Positions 11,494 through 22,350 of a DNA stretch of 64,000 bases are shown piece by piece; position 1 is the stretch's first letter; the number at the start of each line of letters is the position of its first letter. The position numbers were made by a program, and so were the translations under genes. This stretch comes from Prostheceraeus crozeri (Eukaryota > Platyhelminthes > Polycladida > Euryleptidae). Location of the stretch: the NCBI GenBank assembly GCA_907163375.1, contig CAJQUW010005272.1:62001-126000 (forward strand). The letters run 5' to 3'. The notes under the pieces are model-generated. The model saw only the letters and a list, made by a program, of their open reading frames with translations. It ran no database searches and was not told the DNA's origin.

Positions 11494-11562
11494 TGGTGCA
11501 CGACGGACTCGAACTCAGTGTACAAAGCTTTACAGTCACACACGATACCGCCAAACCACTAG
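11494..11562 (-). promoter_or_regulatory. tRNA-like A box and B box ahead of LINE ORF1
   Basis: Read on the minus strand, TAGTGGTTTGGCGG (11561-11548) resembles a pol III A box and GAGTTCGAGTCC (about 11516-11505) a B box, about 31 bp apart. The stretch ends in CACCA and a run of T. Spacing and words are tRNA-like, but I could not pair a convincing acceptor or T stem, so it is not called a tRNA gene. It sits in the LINE 5' UTR immediately before ORF1. Confidence 0.5.
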
Positions 11563-11920
11563 ATCAGTTGAACACTAGTGAAATCAAAGATGATGTAATT
11601 CCAGCAAATCGTAAAAGGTGTCGCGTGACGTAGCGAAGTTTTCGATTGAAAATTCCAAGTTGTGACGGTGCCAGAGGCAAGAATGAAGACAACTCACCGC
11701 TGAATTACACGCTGCTGACGAAATAATCCAGAATTACGAATGATGTGAGCACTTTGGACGAAAACCAGTATAACAGCGATAGACACGAGGACATGCAGAT
11801 TCTGATGATATAATATTTGGAAAAATTTCGACGAATAACACCAAAATAAAGGCAAGAATCACTATGTTCGCTGAAAGTAACGAGAGCAACCGACCACCGC
11901 GCACGATGACTAATTATGTA

Positions 11921-12010
11921 GCATGAACCAGTTGGATATCAAAAGGAATGAATATTTGATAAGCTTCCTAACCAAGCGGAAATTATGCTGATTATCACGG
12001 GAATTTCACG
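11921..12010. repeat. Dispersed repeat R1, copy A, right part
   Basis: AGTTGGATATCAAAAGGAAT and the following bases match 12675-12760 of copy B. This is the continuation of the copy interrupted by the LINE. Confidence 0.75.
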
Positions 12011-12514
12011 AACCGCATTATTAAGGAAGTCTTTATGAAAAATTCGCTTTCTTGGCTGAAATTTCAAGTTTTAAATCCAATTTTCAACGGCATGATTTTA
12101 TGATTCACTGAATTCATGTTTCATTTCTGGATGGTGATGTGGACCCATTTTTATCTTTCAAAGTTAATTGAAATCATTGTCCATGAGTCTGATATCTTAT
12201 TCTGTGGGAGGTTGCTTTGTGATATGAGCACGCTTAAGAAGATTCTCTTCAGATTCAGCATCTAGTTGCTATTGTAACAAACATAACCTCTCCAAGGCTG
12301 TTATGACACGGACAATCTGTAAAGTAATATCATTTTCTTCTGCATTATACTATCATCATCAGTTAATTCTGTGGTAATTTCTTCAAAACTCCATAAATGT
12401 GCATACCTCACATGGAAACAACTCCGACTGTATCTCTTTTGAGTTGATTTAATAAAATCGAAAGTGTATACACATTGGGGATTTAATAAGTGAGTTACCA
12501 CTCTACCTGCTACT
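12011..12514. other. No recognisable feature
   Basis: AT-rich spacer between two copies of repeat R1. No supported gene. Confidence 0.4.
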
Positions 12515-12775
12515 ATACTTACTCGATGGTATACATAGTGAAAATTGTTAAATGAAAAGATTCAGTTTTTTGTGGAGATTACGTTTCCGTGGTCCAAAAG
12601 ATTATTTGAGCACTTTGAAAAAAGTCAAAATTTGCCAATTTATATACTACCGAGATGACTCTCCTATATAAGTAGTGTGAAACAAGTTGGATATCAAAAG
12701 GAATGAATATCTGATAATAAGCATCATTACTGAGAGGAAATCAAGCTGATATTATCAGCCCAGTGGAAAAAATTT
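12515..12775. repeat. Dispersed repeat R1, copy B (no LINE)
   Basis: Contains in one run both halves of R1 that are separated by the LINE in copy A: TTCAGTTTTTTGTGGAG, ACCGAGATGACTCTCC, then AAGTTGGATATCAAAAGGAA. It serves as an internal pre-insertion reference. No coding capacity; probably a non-autonomous transposon or ancient repeat. Confidence 0.75.
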
Positions 12776-13164
12776 TACCAACCTAATATCATCCATCTGA
12801 TGTTGGCCAGATAAACAAAGTGGTCCAGCGCATTTGTATCGGCCCAACATCAGTTTTCAACACTCACCCAGTACGCACCCAATACACGCCAACGCTCACC
12901 CGACGCCGATCAAAATTTTGTTTTATATACTGCTGTTTAATTCGTCATGCCCTTTCTGTACTATAGCAAAAAGAATATCATAAGTTTGATATCACTACCC
13001 TCTGCAAACGTAAATGTCGGACCGTGTCCGGGCCGAAAACAGCAGAGTGCGACTCTGCGGCCATCTTAAGCAATTTCAATTCTAATGAAGTTTCTGTCGT
13101 AATTTATATTATCTGTGTTATGATATCAACTGCGAAGGATATTTCAATATGAAATAAATAGAAA

Positions 13165-14514
13165 TGTCTTTAATGTCTTTAACCGGCGGATAAGGCCGCC
13201 AACAATTTTGTCATTGTGTGTAAGAAGTATTACCTCATTGTCCTCTTGAACGAACTAGGCTTTGACCTTAGAAGTTTCAATGCTGTTGGTAATCAGACTT
13301 ACGCACCAGTAATTTCTTCCATTAATGACATAATTGCCGAACATTGCACCACCCTCAAGGATTCCTTTGGCATAACGGTTAAAGATAAATTTATGGTTTT
13401 ACCTAAACTTTTCTGGATACCTAAATTGCACAAAGATCCGTATAAAAGTAGATTCATAGCTGGTGCTAGGAACAGCACTTCCAAAGATTTGGCCATACTG
13501 GTGAACAAAGGTTTGCAATTGATCCGGGACAAATTTAGTAGTTATTGCCTTTCCATCAAGCATAATTCTGGTGTGAACGCCTTCTGGAGCATTAACTCTT
13601 CTGGGGAATTCCTTGACAGGATGTCGTGTTTGAATTGCCACTCCTTACAAGTTTATGATTTCTCCACACTCTATACGAATCTTAATTTAGACCAGGTTAT
13701 GGAGTCCTTGAAAGACTTATGTGAGTTAATTTTTAGCAGTTCCAAGAGCTTTATTTGCATTGGCTATTATAGAACCTTCTTCTCGAATAAAAAATACAAC
13801 GGGTATCACTGCTGGTCCAAAACCCAATTCCTTAATGCAATTAGTTTTATCCTGAATAACACTTTTGTCACTTTCGGGGACTTGTCTTCAAGCAAATTCG
13901 AGGCATACCTATGGGTGGGAATTCCAGCTCGCTCTTAGCTGACCTGTTTTTTAGCTTACAGGAGTTTTTATTTTGTGAGGGGACTCCTAGCGAGTAGGAG
14001 ATTTGGCTTAGCAAAACTTCTCTCTCGTACCACTAGGTATGTCGATGACATTTGTGTGTTTAACTTCAAACATTTTGATAAGATCCTTCCTGAAATCTAC
14101 CCGGTAGATCTCTTGGCTTGCAGAAGCGGGAACAACAACAAATGTGTTAATTATTTGGATGTTAAAATCAGGATCGAAGATGGTGGCCATTACATCACAG
14201 AGGTTTACCATAAGGTTGATGAGTTCAGCTTCCCAGTGGTGCTGTATACTTTCCCCGAGAGTAACATGCCTTTGAACACTGGCTTAAACATCTTTGCTGC
14301 CCAACTCATCAGATTCGCTAGGATTTCTTCTGATGCTTCCGCCTTCATATCAAGAGCTAAGGGCATTTTTGATATCTTTAAAGGACGGGGTTATAAGAAT
14401 AATTTGCTGGTTAATTCTTGCATTAAGTCCTTCTCCAAGAATAGGTTCCTCGTTTTTAAGTTTGGTTGTTTTTCACCCCGCCAGATGCCATCCATCATTG
14501 GCATGTTGGGCTAA
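13165..14514 (+). mobile_element. Penelope-like element fragment: reverse transcriptase
   Basis: A broken fossil of a Penelope-like retroelement. Recognisable parts in order: PADKAANNFVIVCKKYY (about 13185), PKLHKDPYKSRFIAGA (about 13425), VYDFSTLYTNL (about 13655) and the catalytic RYVDDICVFN (about 14035), then a thumb-like C-terminal region to about 14510. The PADKA and RYVDD forms are typical of Penelope-like rather than LTR or LINE reverse transcriptases. No GIY-YIG endonuclease was found at its 3' side, unlike the element at 18.7-20.6 kb, so this is either a different lineage or a truncated copy. The 5' part is missing and a few breaks are present. Confidence 0.85.
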
Positions 14515-17500
14515 GATAACCTCTTCTAGTTTCAAGTGCGTCCTTTTGTCCAAATATATTAAAAAAATTTATTTTCGGTTGGTTCTGCTATGTTTCCTCA
14601 GGCTTGGAGAGACCTTCCATATCGTACATTCTATATGGTTGGCCTGGCCCCGCCATGTGGTATAGGTTGGAGGTTAGGGGCCGAAACCTTGCTTCATGCA
14701 GCCACATGGTTCCTCCCTGATGACTCCATACATAGCAAACTTAATTTTGGTTTTTTAAGTTTCTTTCTTGTTTGATAAAAATTAAATCGTTTATAAGTTT
14801 TAATTTATTTCCCTTACCGTCTTTAGTTGAGTAGACTTGCCTTTATGCGTATTTCAGTACCTGCTCTATACTAGAGTAGGTTACTCTATGTTGTCAGTAT
14901 TATTTCATTCATTCATGACTTTTAATTACCTAATTATTTACAAGATTCTCCACTAGGGTAATTGTTTAACTTTGGCGTCTTCCGTTTCCTGGATTCTTCG
15001 AATTTTTTAACCGTGTCGTGTCTTAATTTGATTTATAACCACACATTTTTATGAATGTCGGCACAAGTGCGTCATGATTCGGTCAAAAGACTTCCGGCAG
15101 AACTTCGGCAACACGAAAACGTAGCTGACTTCGGAACATAGCGATTAATCGCACTGTGACGGGAATCCTGTATTGGATACTATATTTAGAAGTCCGTAAA
15201 AGGCGCTCAGGTAGAAATGCCATCATTTCCCGATGTTTCACGAGTATATGTACGACAGTCAGTTTTCAGGATTATTTATAAAGCATGACTTCATTCTAAT
15301 GCATCCCGACCACTGTAATTACCTAATTTATATTTCTGACCTATTCTAAAAGGGGATTATCATGTCTTCATGATGGCGAGTCTCCCGAATTCGAACATTG
15401 CAATGCATTTCTTCGCCGCGCGCTGCGTCTATCAGTTAGTTCACGGATTCCTCATACGGTGTGTGAGTGTGAATCAACTCGTCGAACAGCTGACGGTGCA
15501 GTTTTCTCTATTCATTGAAGATAGTATATAGGTTGCCATCCTTTGTTGAAGATTATCAGCGCGCATATATGAGTATCTAAATGGAGTGTATATGGTGCAT
15601 CAACAATATTAAGACATGTGAGTAGCAAATAAATCGTACTCGTAAATCAGGTGAATAAACCGCATCAATAGGTAACTTGTATAGTAACAGATTCTAAGCC
15701 AACCATTCTAATTATTCATGTCATTTAATTTCCGTGTGTATGCTAATGTTTCAGTTTATAGTCTCACGAGAGGTTGGCCATTGGTTGAAAAAAACAGAAT
15801 TTCACTCACAATTTACGACCTTACATTTTGAATAAAACTTCATGAAATGATCCGACACTTGACGTTTCATCGTCTGCCGACTGTGACAAGTAATTTTTTG
15901 CGATTCTTTGTAACTGACTGATGTGATCGACAGTATTTTGTAATGTGTAAATATGTTGTAAGACTATTCTTGTCACTGCCTCCGAATGTTTTGATTTTAC
16001 CAGCATTGGGTTATTTCCTTGATCAAGTCAGCATTCAGGATGTCGGGTGTCATTACAAGAAGCTTTATTTAAAATATAAGGTCGTGAATCGGGATCGAAC
16101 ATTTTTTCTATTATTTAAGGGATGAGAATTTTCTAGCGGATTTGTAATAGTAATAGCTCGGCTTCAAGTATTATTTTGTTGGCCTTTTTGGGCCTCCTTG
16201 AAATGCGAATTTCCGCCGGAACCACGTTCTTCCCTTCTCAACTCTGTTTTGGCAACAAGTCGCAAACTTTGAATTTATAAGTCACAGGTTCGAATGTTTC
16301 ACTACATGGTTGGTTTGGATGTGTAAGTAAACCATCTTGCGGTACGTTGTTATTTATTTCAGCTAAAGGATAAATCATTTTAAATTAAATATCAAATTCA
16401 TCAGACTTTCTGCTTTAACGGCAGGAATGTTGTCCACCCTGGGAAAATGTGTTGTCGATTAACCCGTTGCTGTTGTAAATTATTGGAATGATGAAATAAA
16501 TATATAAACAGTTTAGATTAATTATCACCTTCTTTCATATTACAGTAAATTAATGCTCATTTCTGTGTCATACTTCTCCATTATGTGTCGTTATAGAGCT
16601 CTACATGGTTTATGTTTTACATCATTGTTCACAGTTTGTCTGCGTTTTGCTATTTTAATTCGCTTATAATGTATTTTTGTTGGTTTCAGACATCAAAATT
16701 TAGGAGCAGAATCTAATAAACCTCATCTACGATAGTTTTGAATACCACTGGATATGATTGTTATTATCTATTGTATTCAAGATTTAAACTTGTTTGAGGT
16801 ACAATCAACCTGAATCCCGATGTCTGCGTTTACAAAATTGACCTTCAGTGAACTCAATCTAGGTAAGTTTCATCATTTGAGTAGTTTTTATTGCTTATTA
16901 CATGCGATTAGGTAAAGGCAAGGCAACGGCGCAGATCTCGCGGACTGGATTCGGCCACCACAAATCGACCCGCTACATAGCTACATACGGTCAATACACT
17001 ACGGGCCGAAGTCAACCAGCCGAACCCGGCCGACTTAGGGGCGTCCGGACACGTCGCGTTCGGGCCGAAATTGTTTGCCGACTTCGGGCCAGACTTTGGC
17101 CGACTTTCCGTTTGCACAGGGTATGGAACCTCCTACTTCTCTTCCTTCCACCTCTTCCTCACTTTCCTATCACCCATGAAACAAGAGCGGAACAACGATT
17201 ACAACTGTACTTCACTTCAATATTTGCTATAGTGCTTCATACAGCAGAGGAATTACCACCACTTTCTTCCACAGTTCCGGTCATTCATGTAAAGTAAATG
17301 GGATCCTTCACATCTGCTTCCTCGACGTTCTCAGCGACTTATTGACGGTGTAGGGATTCTGGAAGACAAAAATATGAAAATGACAGTACGATGTATCAAA
17401 AAATATTTCGGCTTCAGGAAAATAAAATTGATTCTAACAAATGAGAAACATTTTCAAGCACATTTATTAGGTTAGCATTACCAACTTCGCAATTTCCTGA

Positions 17501-18736
17501 TAAATCTTATTTTCAACAAAATCCAATACAATTAAGCCTACATTAAATGGTACGTGTCTCAACTTTGTCCTGAGAAAGTGGTTGATTGCATGATTTGAGA
17601 TCGAACAGAGTGACTTTTAGATTCGAGAAATTGAACCTATCATCAGAATAAAAGAAGTTTTTCTCTAAAATCATAAGTATGCGAGTTTTTAAAATCATTA
17701 AGTATGTTCTTTGGAGTTATTCCTAAGTTACATGTTGCCTACATGCACGCTTAATTGACGTCATCTCAGTGGTGATGCCTTGCAAAGTTCTCCGTGTTTT
17801 GGGAATGCTGATGGGAGAATCGAGTGGCGAGCTTTGATATAATTGGTCGCGAGAGAAGTTTCCCTTGTTCATCACTATTTCCACGTTTCAGTCGACACGA
17901 TCGGCACTTGAAAGAGAAGTTTCATAACTGTCGCAAATGTATCGGGAGCACCAAAGTTTCGCCGACAGGAGAGACAAATGATCACACGCTTTTATCTTCC
18001 GAGAACTTCCAAACAGCTCTCTGTCGGGCAGATAATGGCCCAGCATCATGTTATCAAAAAATTTCCACTGGGAGGGGAACTTCATTGGAAGTCTTCATGA
18101 AAAAATAGCGGTGTTAAATGTGCTTTCTTGGCTGAAATTTCAGCCAATTAATAAGCTCGGTAGCCAACTATCTTTTTTCAAAGCATTGCCAGACGATATG
18201 TCTTGTACATATTTTTTAAACGCCTTACTTACATATTCATCTGATTGTGGTGCATGTACACTGTACAGATATGTTCAGCTGTGCGTTTAACTGATGTTTA
18301 ACTATGCTTCCGACATTGGTAATTTTTGTGCCACTGACGCTTTTAGTTGATGTGTTCTGAATGTGAAATTTGACTTTGTATATTCAAAGCCATGGACTGT
18401 AAACCAGCACCTCGTAATACAAGCTACTCACTGTTCGCAACTAATACAAAAATCAATCATCAGAAAATGTTTATTGCAATTACAAATTATTTATCAGAAA
18501 ATGTAACTGATTAACAATACTAGTAATTACAATTTCAATTACAACACAAGTCTGATCTCTCCAGGATGGCATAAAATTTATCTACAAATGTAATCAAAGG
18601 GTGCTAGCTAGTGGTTTCATGTAACGTGAATGTAGATAACTCGAATATCATGACAAATGTGATCACAGACAAATCACCCTACTGCTTTCTGCACACGTAG
18701 CGAAGTTCTCGTACCTATACAGCACATACAAACATG
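14515..18736. other. No recognisable gene; GC-rich patch near 17.0 kb
   Basis: 14515-14800 may be the 3' untranslated part of the Penelope-like fragment. 16970-17110 is a GC-rich patch with repeated GGCCGACTTCGGGCC-like words that may be a transposon end. The 131-codon frame across it (16902-17297) has biased composition and no recognised motif. The rest is AT-rich with no supported gene. Confidence 0.4.
18723..18736. repeat. Target-site duplication, left copy (14 bp)
   Basis: CACATACAAACATG here is repeated exactly at 20622-20635 and brackets the Penelope-like element. Confidence 0.85.
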
Positions 18737-19175
18737 ATGCAGGAAAACCACACTTTATAATAAGAATGTTTATTATCGACGCGTTTCGGTCGACAGCACT
18801 GCGACCATTATCAAGACAAACTGGATGTGAAACATGATTGTACTGACACTGTAACATACAAAAATTCAAAATTCAAGGTCGCATACAGAAGTGAAAAACA
18901 GACGCACATGAGGGCATAGAGATAAGAGAGAATGAAACATAGAAATAGAATTAGCCAGAAAACCAGAGAACTAAGAATAAGGTGCAAATTAAATAGACGA
19001 CAAAACTCTGATTGAGGTGAGAGGATCGACGAAAGAAAAACCGGAATTAAAATTCATACAGTTAGGGTCAGAACTAATAAAAGCGGATTCAAAAACACGA
19101 CGAAGGCTAACATCAGAACTCCTTTTTAAAACAACAAAATTATCAAAATCAGGATAGTGGTTATTACTAAAAGAA
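18734..19175 (-). repeat. Penelope-like 3' terminal repeat, copy 1
   Basis: The 3' end of the element, matched in reverse by 20155-20590. Both contain GTCGACCGAAACGCGTCG and end CCTGCATCAT. Differences are scattered single bases. Confidence 0.9.
18779..18815 (-). ncRNA. Hammerhead-ribozyme-like motif, copy 1
   Basis: On the minus strand: TTGATAAT, then a 5-bp stem GGTCG/CGACC around a 9-base loop, then GAAACGCGTC. Hammerheads need CUGANGA, stem II and GAAA. The stem and GAAA are present, but the first box reads UUGAUAA, two changes from consensus. Hammerheads are established in Penelope-like terminal repeats. This one is probably degenerate. Confidence 0.55.
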
Positions 19176-19570
19176 TGAACTGAAAGGGCATTATTAGTGT
19201 CGAAGGAGCTGACCGCATGACGGTGCTCCTTCATCCGAACATCAAAACTCTTACCACTTTCTCCTATATACGACTTAGAACAATCCTTACAAGAAATACG
19301 ATACAGACCTTTACTACTAATACTCTTTCGGGACGAGTTATTAATTAATCTAGATTTCAAGCTATTAGGATAAGTGAAGGCAATACGGGTATTATTTAAG
19401 TGCGCTAAGCGACGATTAACCGGATTACCTAAAGATGGGACAAACGGCATGGAATAAAACTTCTTAGGCAGCTCCCTATCAATGTTAAGTCTGAAAAAAG
19501 AAGATTTGGCTTTAGAAAGCGCTATAAATAAAAATGCATCTGGATAACCGCGTTTTTGAGACATTCCCAA
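18989..19570 (-). pseudogene. Penelope-like GIY-YIG endonuclease segment
   Basis: A fossil coding segment of the element. The recognisable core is KGLYRISCKDCSKSYIGE, followed by GKSFDVRMKEHRHAV. This is the CCHH-associated GIY-YIG endonuclease of Penelope-like elements, which nicks target DNA for reverse transcription. It lies directly downstream of the reverse transcriptase remnant. Confidence 0.9.
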
Positions 19571-20154
19571 ATGAAATCAATTTCTCCAGCACGAAATTCT
19601 TCACTACAGATGCGAAAGGCTCGATAAAATAAACTGCGGGCTACATTTAACTTAATTTGATAAGAATGGAAAGAAAAGAAATGAATATAGCTATTAGAAT
19701 GCGTTACTTTTCTAAACACTTTGAATTTAATAGAAGAACAAACTCTAGAAACTAAAACATCAAGGAAAGGAATCGAATTATTACATTCATACTCAACCGT
19801 AAACTTCAAAGAAGGATAGAGAGAATTTATAAAAGAAAGGAAAGAAGATAAATCAAAACTAGAATCGACAATAGCAAAAACATCATCTACGTAACGTTAC
19901 CAACATAGCGGTTGATGACCAGAAAAAGTGGTCAGAAGCTCAGATTCTATGTGCTCGAGGAAAAGATTAGCTAGAACAGGTGAAAGAGGATTTCCCATCG
20001 CAAAACCAAAAAAAATGTTCATAAAAACAATCACCGAAAGAAAAATATTTATCATCAGAACAGAGCTTTAACAATTCAATAAAACAATCTATACTAAATG
20101 GAAAAGAGACCTTATCACCTTCGACACCAATAATGCCCTTTAAGTTCATTCTTT

Positions 20155-20590
20155 TAGTAATAACCACTACCCTGATTTTGATAATGTTGTTGTTTTAAAA
20201 AGGAGTTCTGATGTTAGCCTTCGTCGTGTTTTTGAATCCGCTTTTATTAGTTCTGACCCTAATTGTATGAATTTTAATTCCGGTTTTTCTTTCGTTGATC
20301 CTCTCACCTCAATCAGAGTTTTGTCGTCTATTTAATTTGCACCTTATTCTTAGTTCTCTGGTTTTCTGGCTGATTCTATTTCTATGTTTCATTCTCTCTT
20401 ATCTCTATGCCCTCATGTGCGTCTGTTTTTCACTTCTGTATGCGACCTTGAATTTTGAATTTTTGTATGTTACAGTGTCAATACAATCATATTTCACATC
20501 CAGTTTGTCTTGGTAATGGTCGCAGTGCTGTCGACCGAAACGCGTCGATAATAAACATTCTTATTATAAAGTGTGGTTTTCCTGCATCAT
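20155..20590 (+). repeat. Penelope-like 3' terminal repeat, copy 2 (inverted)
   Basis: A plus-strand copy of the 3' terminal segment, joined to the truncated reverse transcriptase near 20155. Together with copy 1 it would let the element fold back on itself. Confidence 0.9.
20510..20547 (+). ncRNA. Hammerhead-ribozyme-like motif, copy 2
   Basis: Same layout as copy 1, with stem GGTCG/CGACC and GAAACGCGTC. Here the first box reads TTGGTAAT, one base further from consensus, so self-cleavage is unlikely. Confidence 0.45.
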
Positions 20591-20621
20591 TTACCAGAAA
20601 AAGCTATTTTTTCATTCTAAT

Positions 20622-20635
20622 CACATACAAACATG
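20622..20635. repeat. Target-site duplication, right copy (14 bp)
   Basis: CACATACAAACATG, identical to 18723-18736. Confidence 0.85.
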
Positions 20636-20974
20636 TATTATTCCCGATATGAAAGAGTGATGATAGGACACATTAAGATATTTGTCATTTATTGGAATCA
20701 TGTTTCACAAATGATGGAGCTGCACGTTCAAATCTCAAAGTTAGACCAGCATCTAGTGGGCCTATATTTTAAGTCAAGATGGATTAGCAATATCCTGTTT
20801 GCAAAATTTACAATTTACAAATAGTGTAGATAAAAATGTACAATCCATGAATTTAGAGAACACCTCATTTTATCTCATCCACATCTTTTTTACCTTATTA
20901 TACCAATTCAACCAAAACACATATCCATTGAAAGAGGATTCAGGAAACAGCATTATCTTTCATTTTAAGGCCAT

Positions 20975-21440
20975 CCGTGGGCTGAAGTGAAAGTCAAGGG
21001 TCAAAAAGCGTCAATTTTCTGCACATTTCCATTAGATCACTATTGAAAATGACAACAAAAAAGAATAAACCATGCACTAATGGCAAGATCTGATCAAGCT
21101 GGTTACTAAAAGGATGATCATTAACCGTTATGAGAATACATCATTATATCAGATGAGGTCAAACGTCAAATAATTCAAACTTTTAGTTCAACTCTAATGG
21201 CACTAAAATTGCACATTTTAGTATTTAGTTTCTGCAAGAGAAGAAGCAACCGAATTCGAAGAACTTTCATCGAGACGCTGAGGCTAAATGCAACATGGTT
21301 AGGAAAATTTTCAATAATTGCTGATTAGATGCAGAACTAAAAAGTTCAAAAAAATAGAATATCATATTTGACAATTGAATTTTAAATTTCAAAGATGCAT
21401 ATATAATAGGCAGATTACTTCAAACTGAAAATCATCAAAT
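20975..21440. repeat. Dispersed repeat R2, copy A
   Basis: Aligns over about 460 bp with 47815-48285 (shared words AAATTTCCATTAGATCACTA-like, CAACCGTTATGAGA, AGATGAGGTCAAA, AATAATTCAAACTTTTAGTT). The copies are diverged by many single changes and small gaps. No coding capacity. Class unknown. Confidence 0.8.
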
Positions 21441-22350
21441 ACAAGTGATCATTTCTGAAATATGAATTTTTTTCTTGATTTAAAATGAATATATTAGCAG
21501 AATATAAGTGATTCACTGCCAAATGCAATTGTTATAAACACTTACACGCAGATACCTGACATTAAAGTTTTGATATCAAAAATGCAAATATCAACTTGAA
21601 ATGTTAAATTGAATCTCTTGAATTGTTGACTATAAATGCACAGTTCTGAAATTATATTGGAAATGATGTAATTACGTTTTCACTATGATAACCCGATGAC
21701 CGAGCTAGCAATTTTCAACAGTAAGTAACAATTTGTGGCCGATTGTCATTAATGGTCAGATCTATTTGATGAGCCTTCAGACATAAAAGATTACGCAATG
21801 CTTTGAACTGAAGATTTCGAGTGTGAAGCAATTAACTACTCATTACCAAATTATCTATTGTGTCTAAAGAAACTTGTGATTGTAGCTTGCACATGATTTA
21901 TCATAACAATACTTGCTTGCGTACGTGGTGCGCAAGCTGAAACCAATGAGAATTTGAATCAACTATTTGACGATGATCCCTCGTCTACGATGACGAAGAC
22001 AACAGGGCAAAAGTTAACACAGAAAGCCGTCGATCATGTACAAAAGTCATGGAAAGCATTCTTAACGAAATTGTTATCGTCAAAGAGGACGGATATCAAA
22101 GCTTTGCAAGCTTAGAGAGGATGCAAGATAACTGGCACCAGTCTGGACTCTGACAGCGGGTCTAGTTCAAAGATTTATCTTGAGATAACTTCCTTTATAA
22201 ACGCCGTATAATTTAGCGTTTTTACGCACAAAAAGATTGACATTAGTATTGTCACTTATCTGAATATTAATGAAAAAGGAACGTTAACAAAGTCTGTAGA
22301 CTGCATTAAAGAAAATTATATAAGTTGATTGTGAGGTCTTAGATTTACAT
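21441..22350. other. No recognisable feature
   Basis: AT-rich sequence. GATTTACAT at 22342-22350 is the left flanking duplication of the next element. Confidence 0.4.

Larger units (their letters stand above)
7874..11914 (-). mobile_element. Near full-length CR1-superfamily LINE (about 4.04 kb)
   Basis: A non-LTR retrotransposon on the minus strand, inserted in repeat R1. TATGTA on both sides (7868-7873 and 11915-11920) is taken as the target-site duplication. Comparison with the uninterrupted R1 copy at 12.5 kb supports both limits. Order in the sense direction: 5' UTR of about 440 bp with a tRNA-like stretch, ORF1 (11475-10684), overlapping ORF2 with apurinic endonuclease and reverse transcriptase (about 10690-8230), a short 3' UTR and a (CTTA)n tail. 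The tail and the C-terminal coding region are shared with the fragment at 40715-41618, so both belong to one lineage. ORF2 is broken by several frameshifts; ORF1 is still open. The clade (CR1/L2/Crack-like) is inferred from domain layout and tail. Confidence 0.9.
18737..20621 (-). mobile_element. Penelope-like element with inverted terminal repeats
   Basis: A 1.9-kb 5'-truncated Penelope-like retroelement on the minus strand, flanked by an exact 14-bp duplication. In the sense direction it carries the end of the reverse transcriptase (YVDDVFAIVDSSFD, about 19900-19860), a linker, and a C-terminal GIY-YIG endonuclease (19570-18989). A roughly 430-bp piece of its own 3' end is attached at its 5' side in inverted orientation (20155-20590), the pseudo-LTR arrangement known for this class. 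About 30 bp of extra sequence lies between that repeat and the right duplication. It is a broken fossil with a few breaks. The exact duplication and similar terminal copies suggest a moderately young insertion. Confidence 0.9.

Noticed and set aside
16260-16300. GGTTCGAATG resembling a tRNA B box
   Set aside because: No A box at proper spacing and no cloverleaf pairing.
16902-17297. 131-codon plus-strand open frame
   Set aside because: Crosses a GC-rich repeat-like patch, arginine-rich then low complexity, with no motif. Probably chance.
18663-18869. Two nearly identical short frames (also 20455-20652)
   Set aside because: They are shadows of the Penelope-like inverted terminal repeats, not a duplicated small gene.
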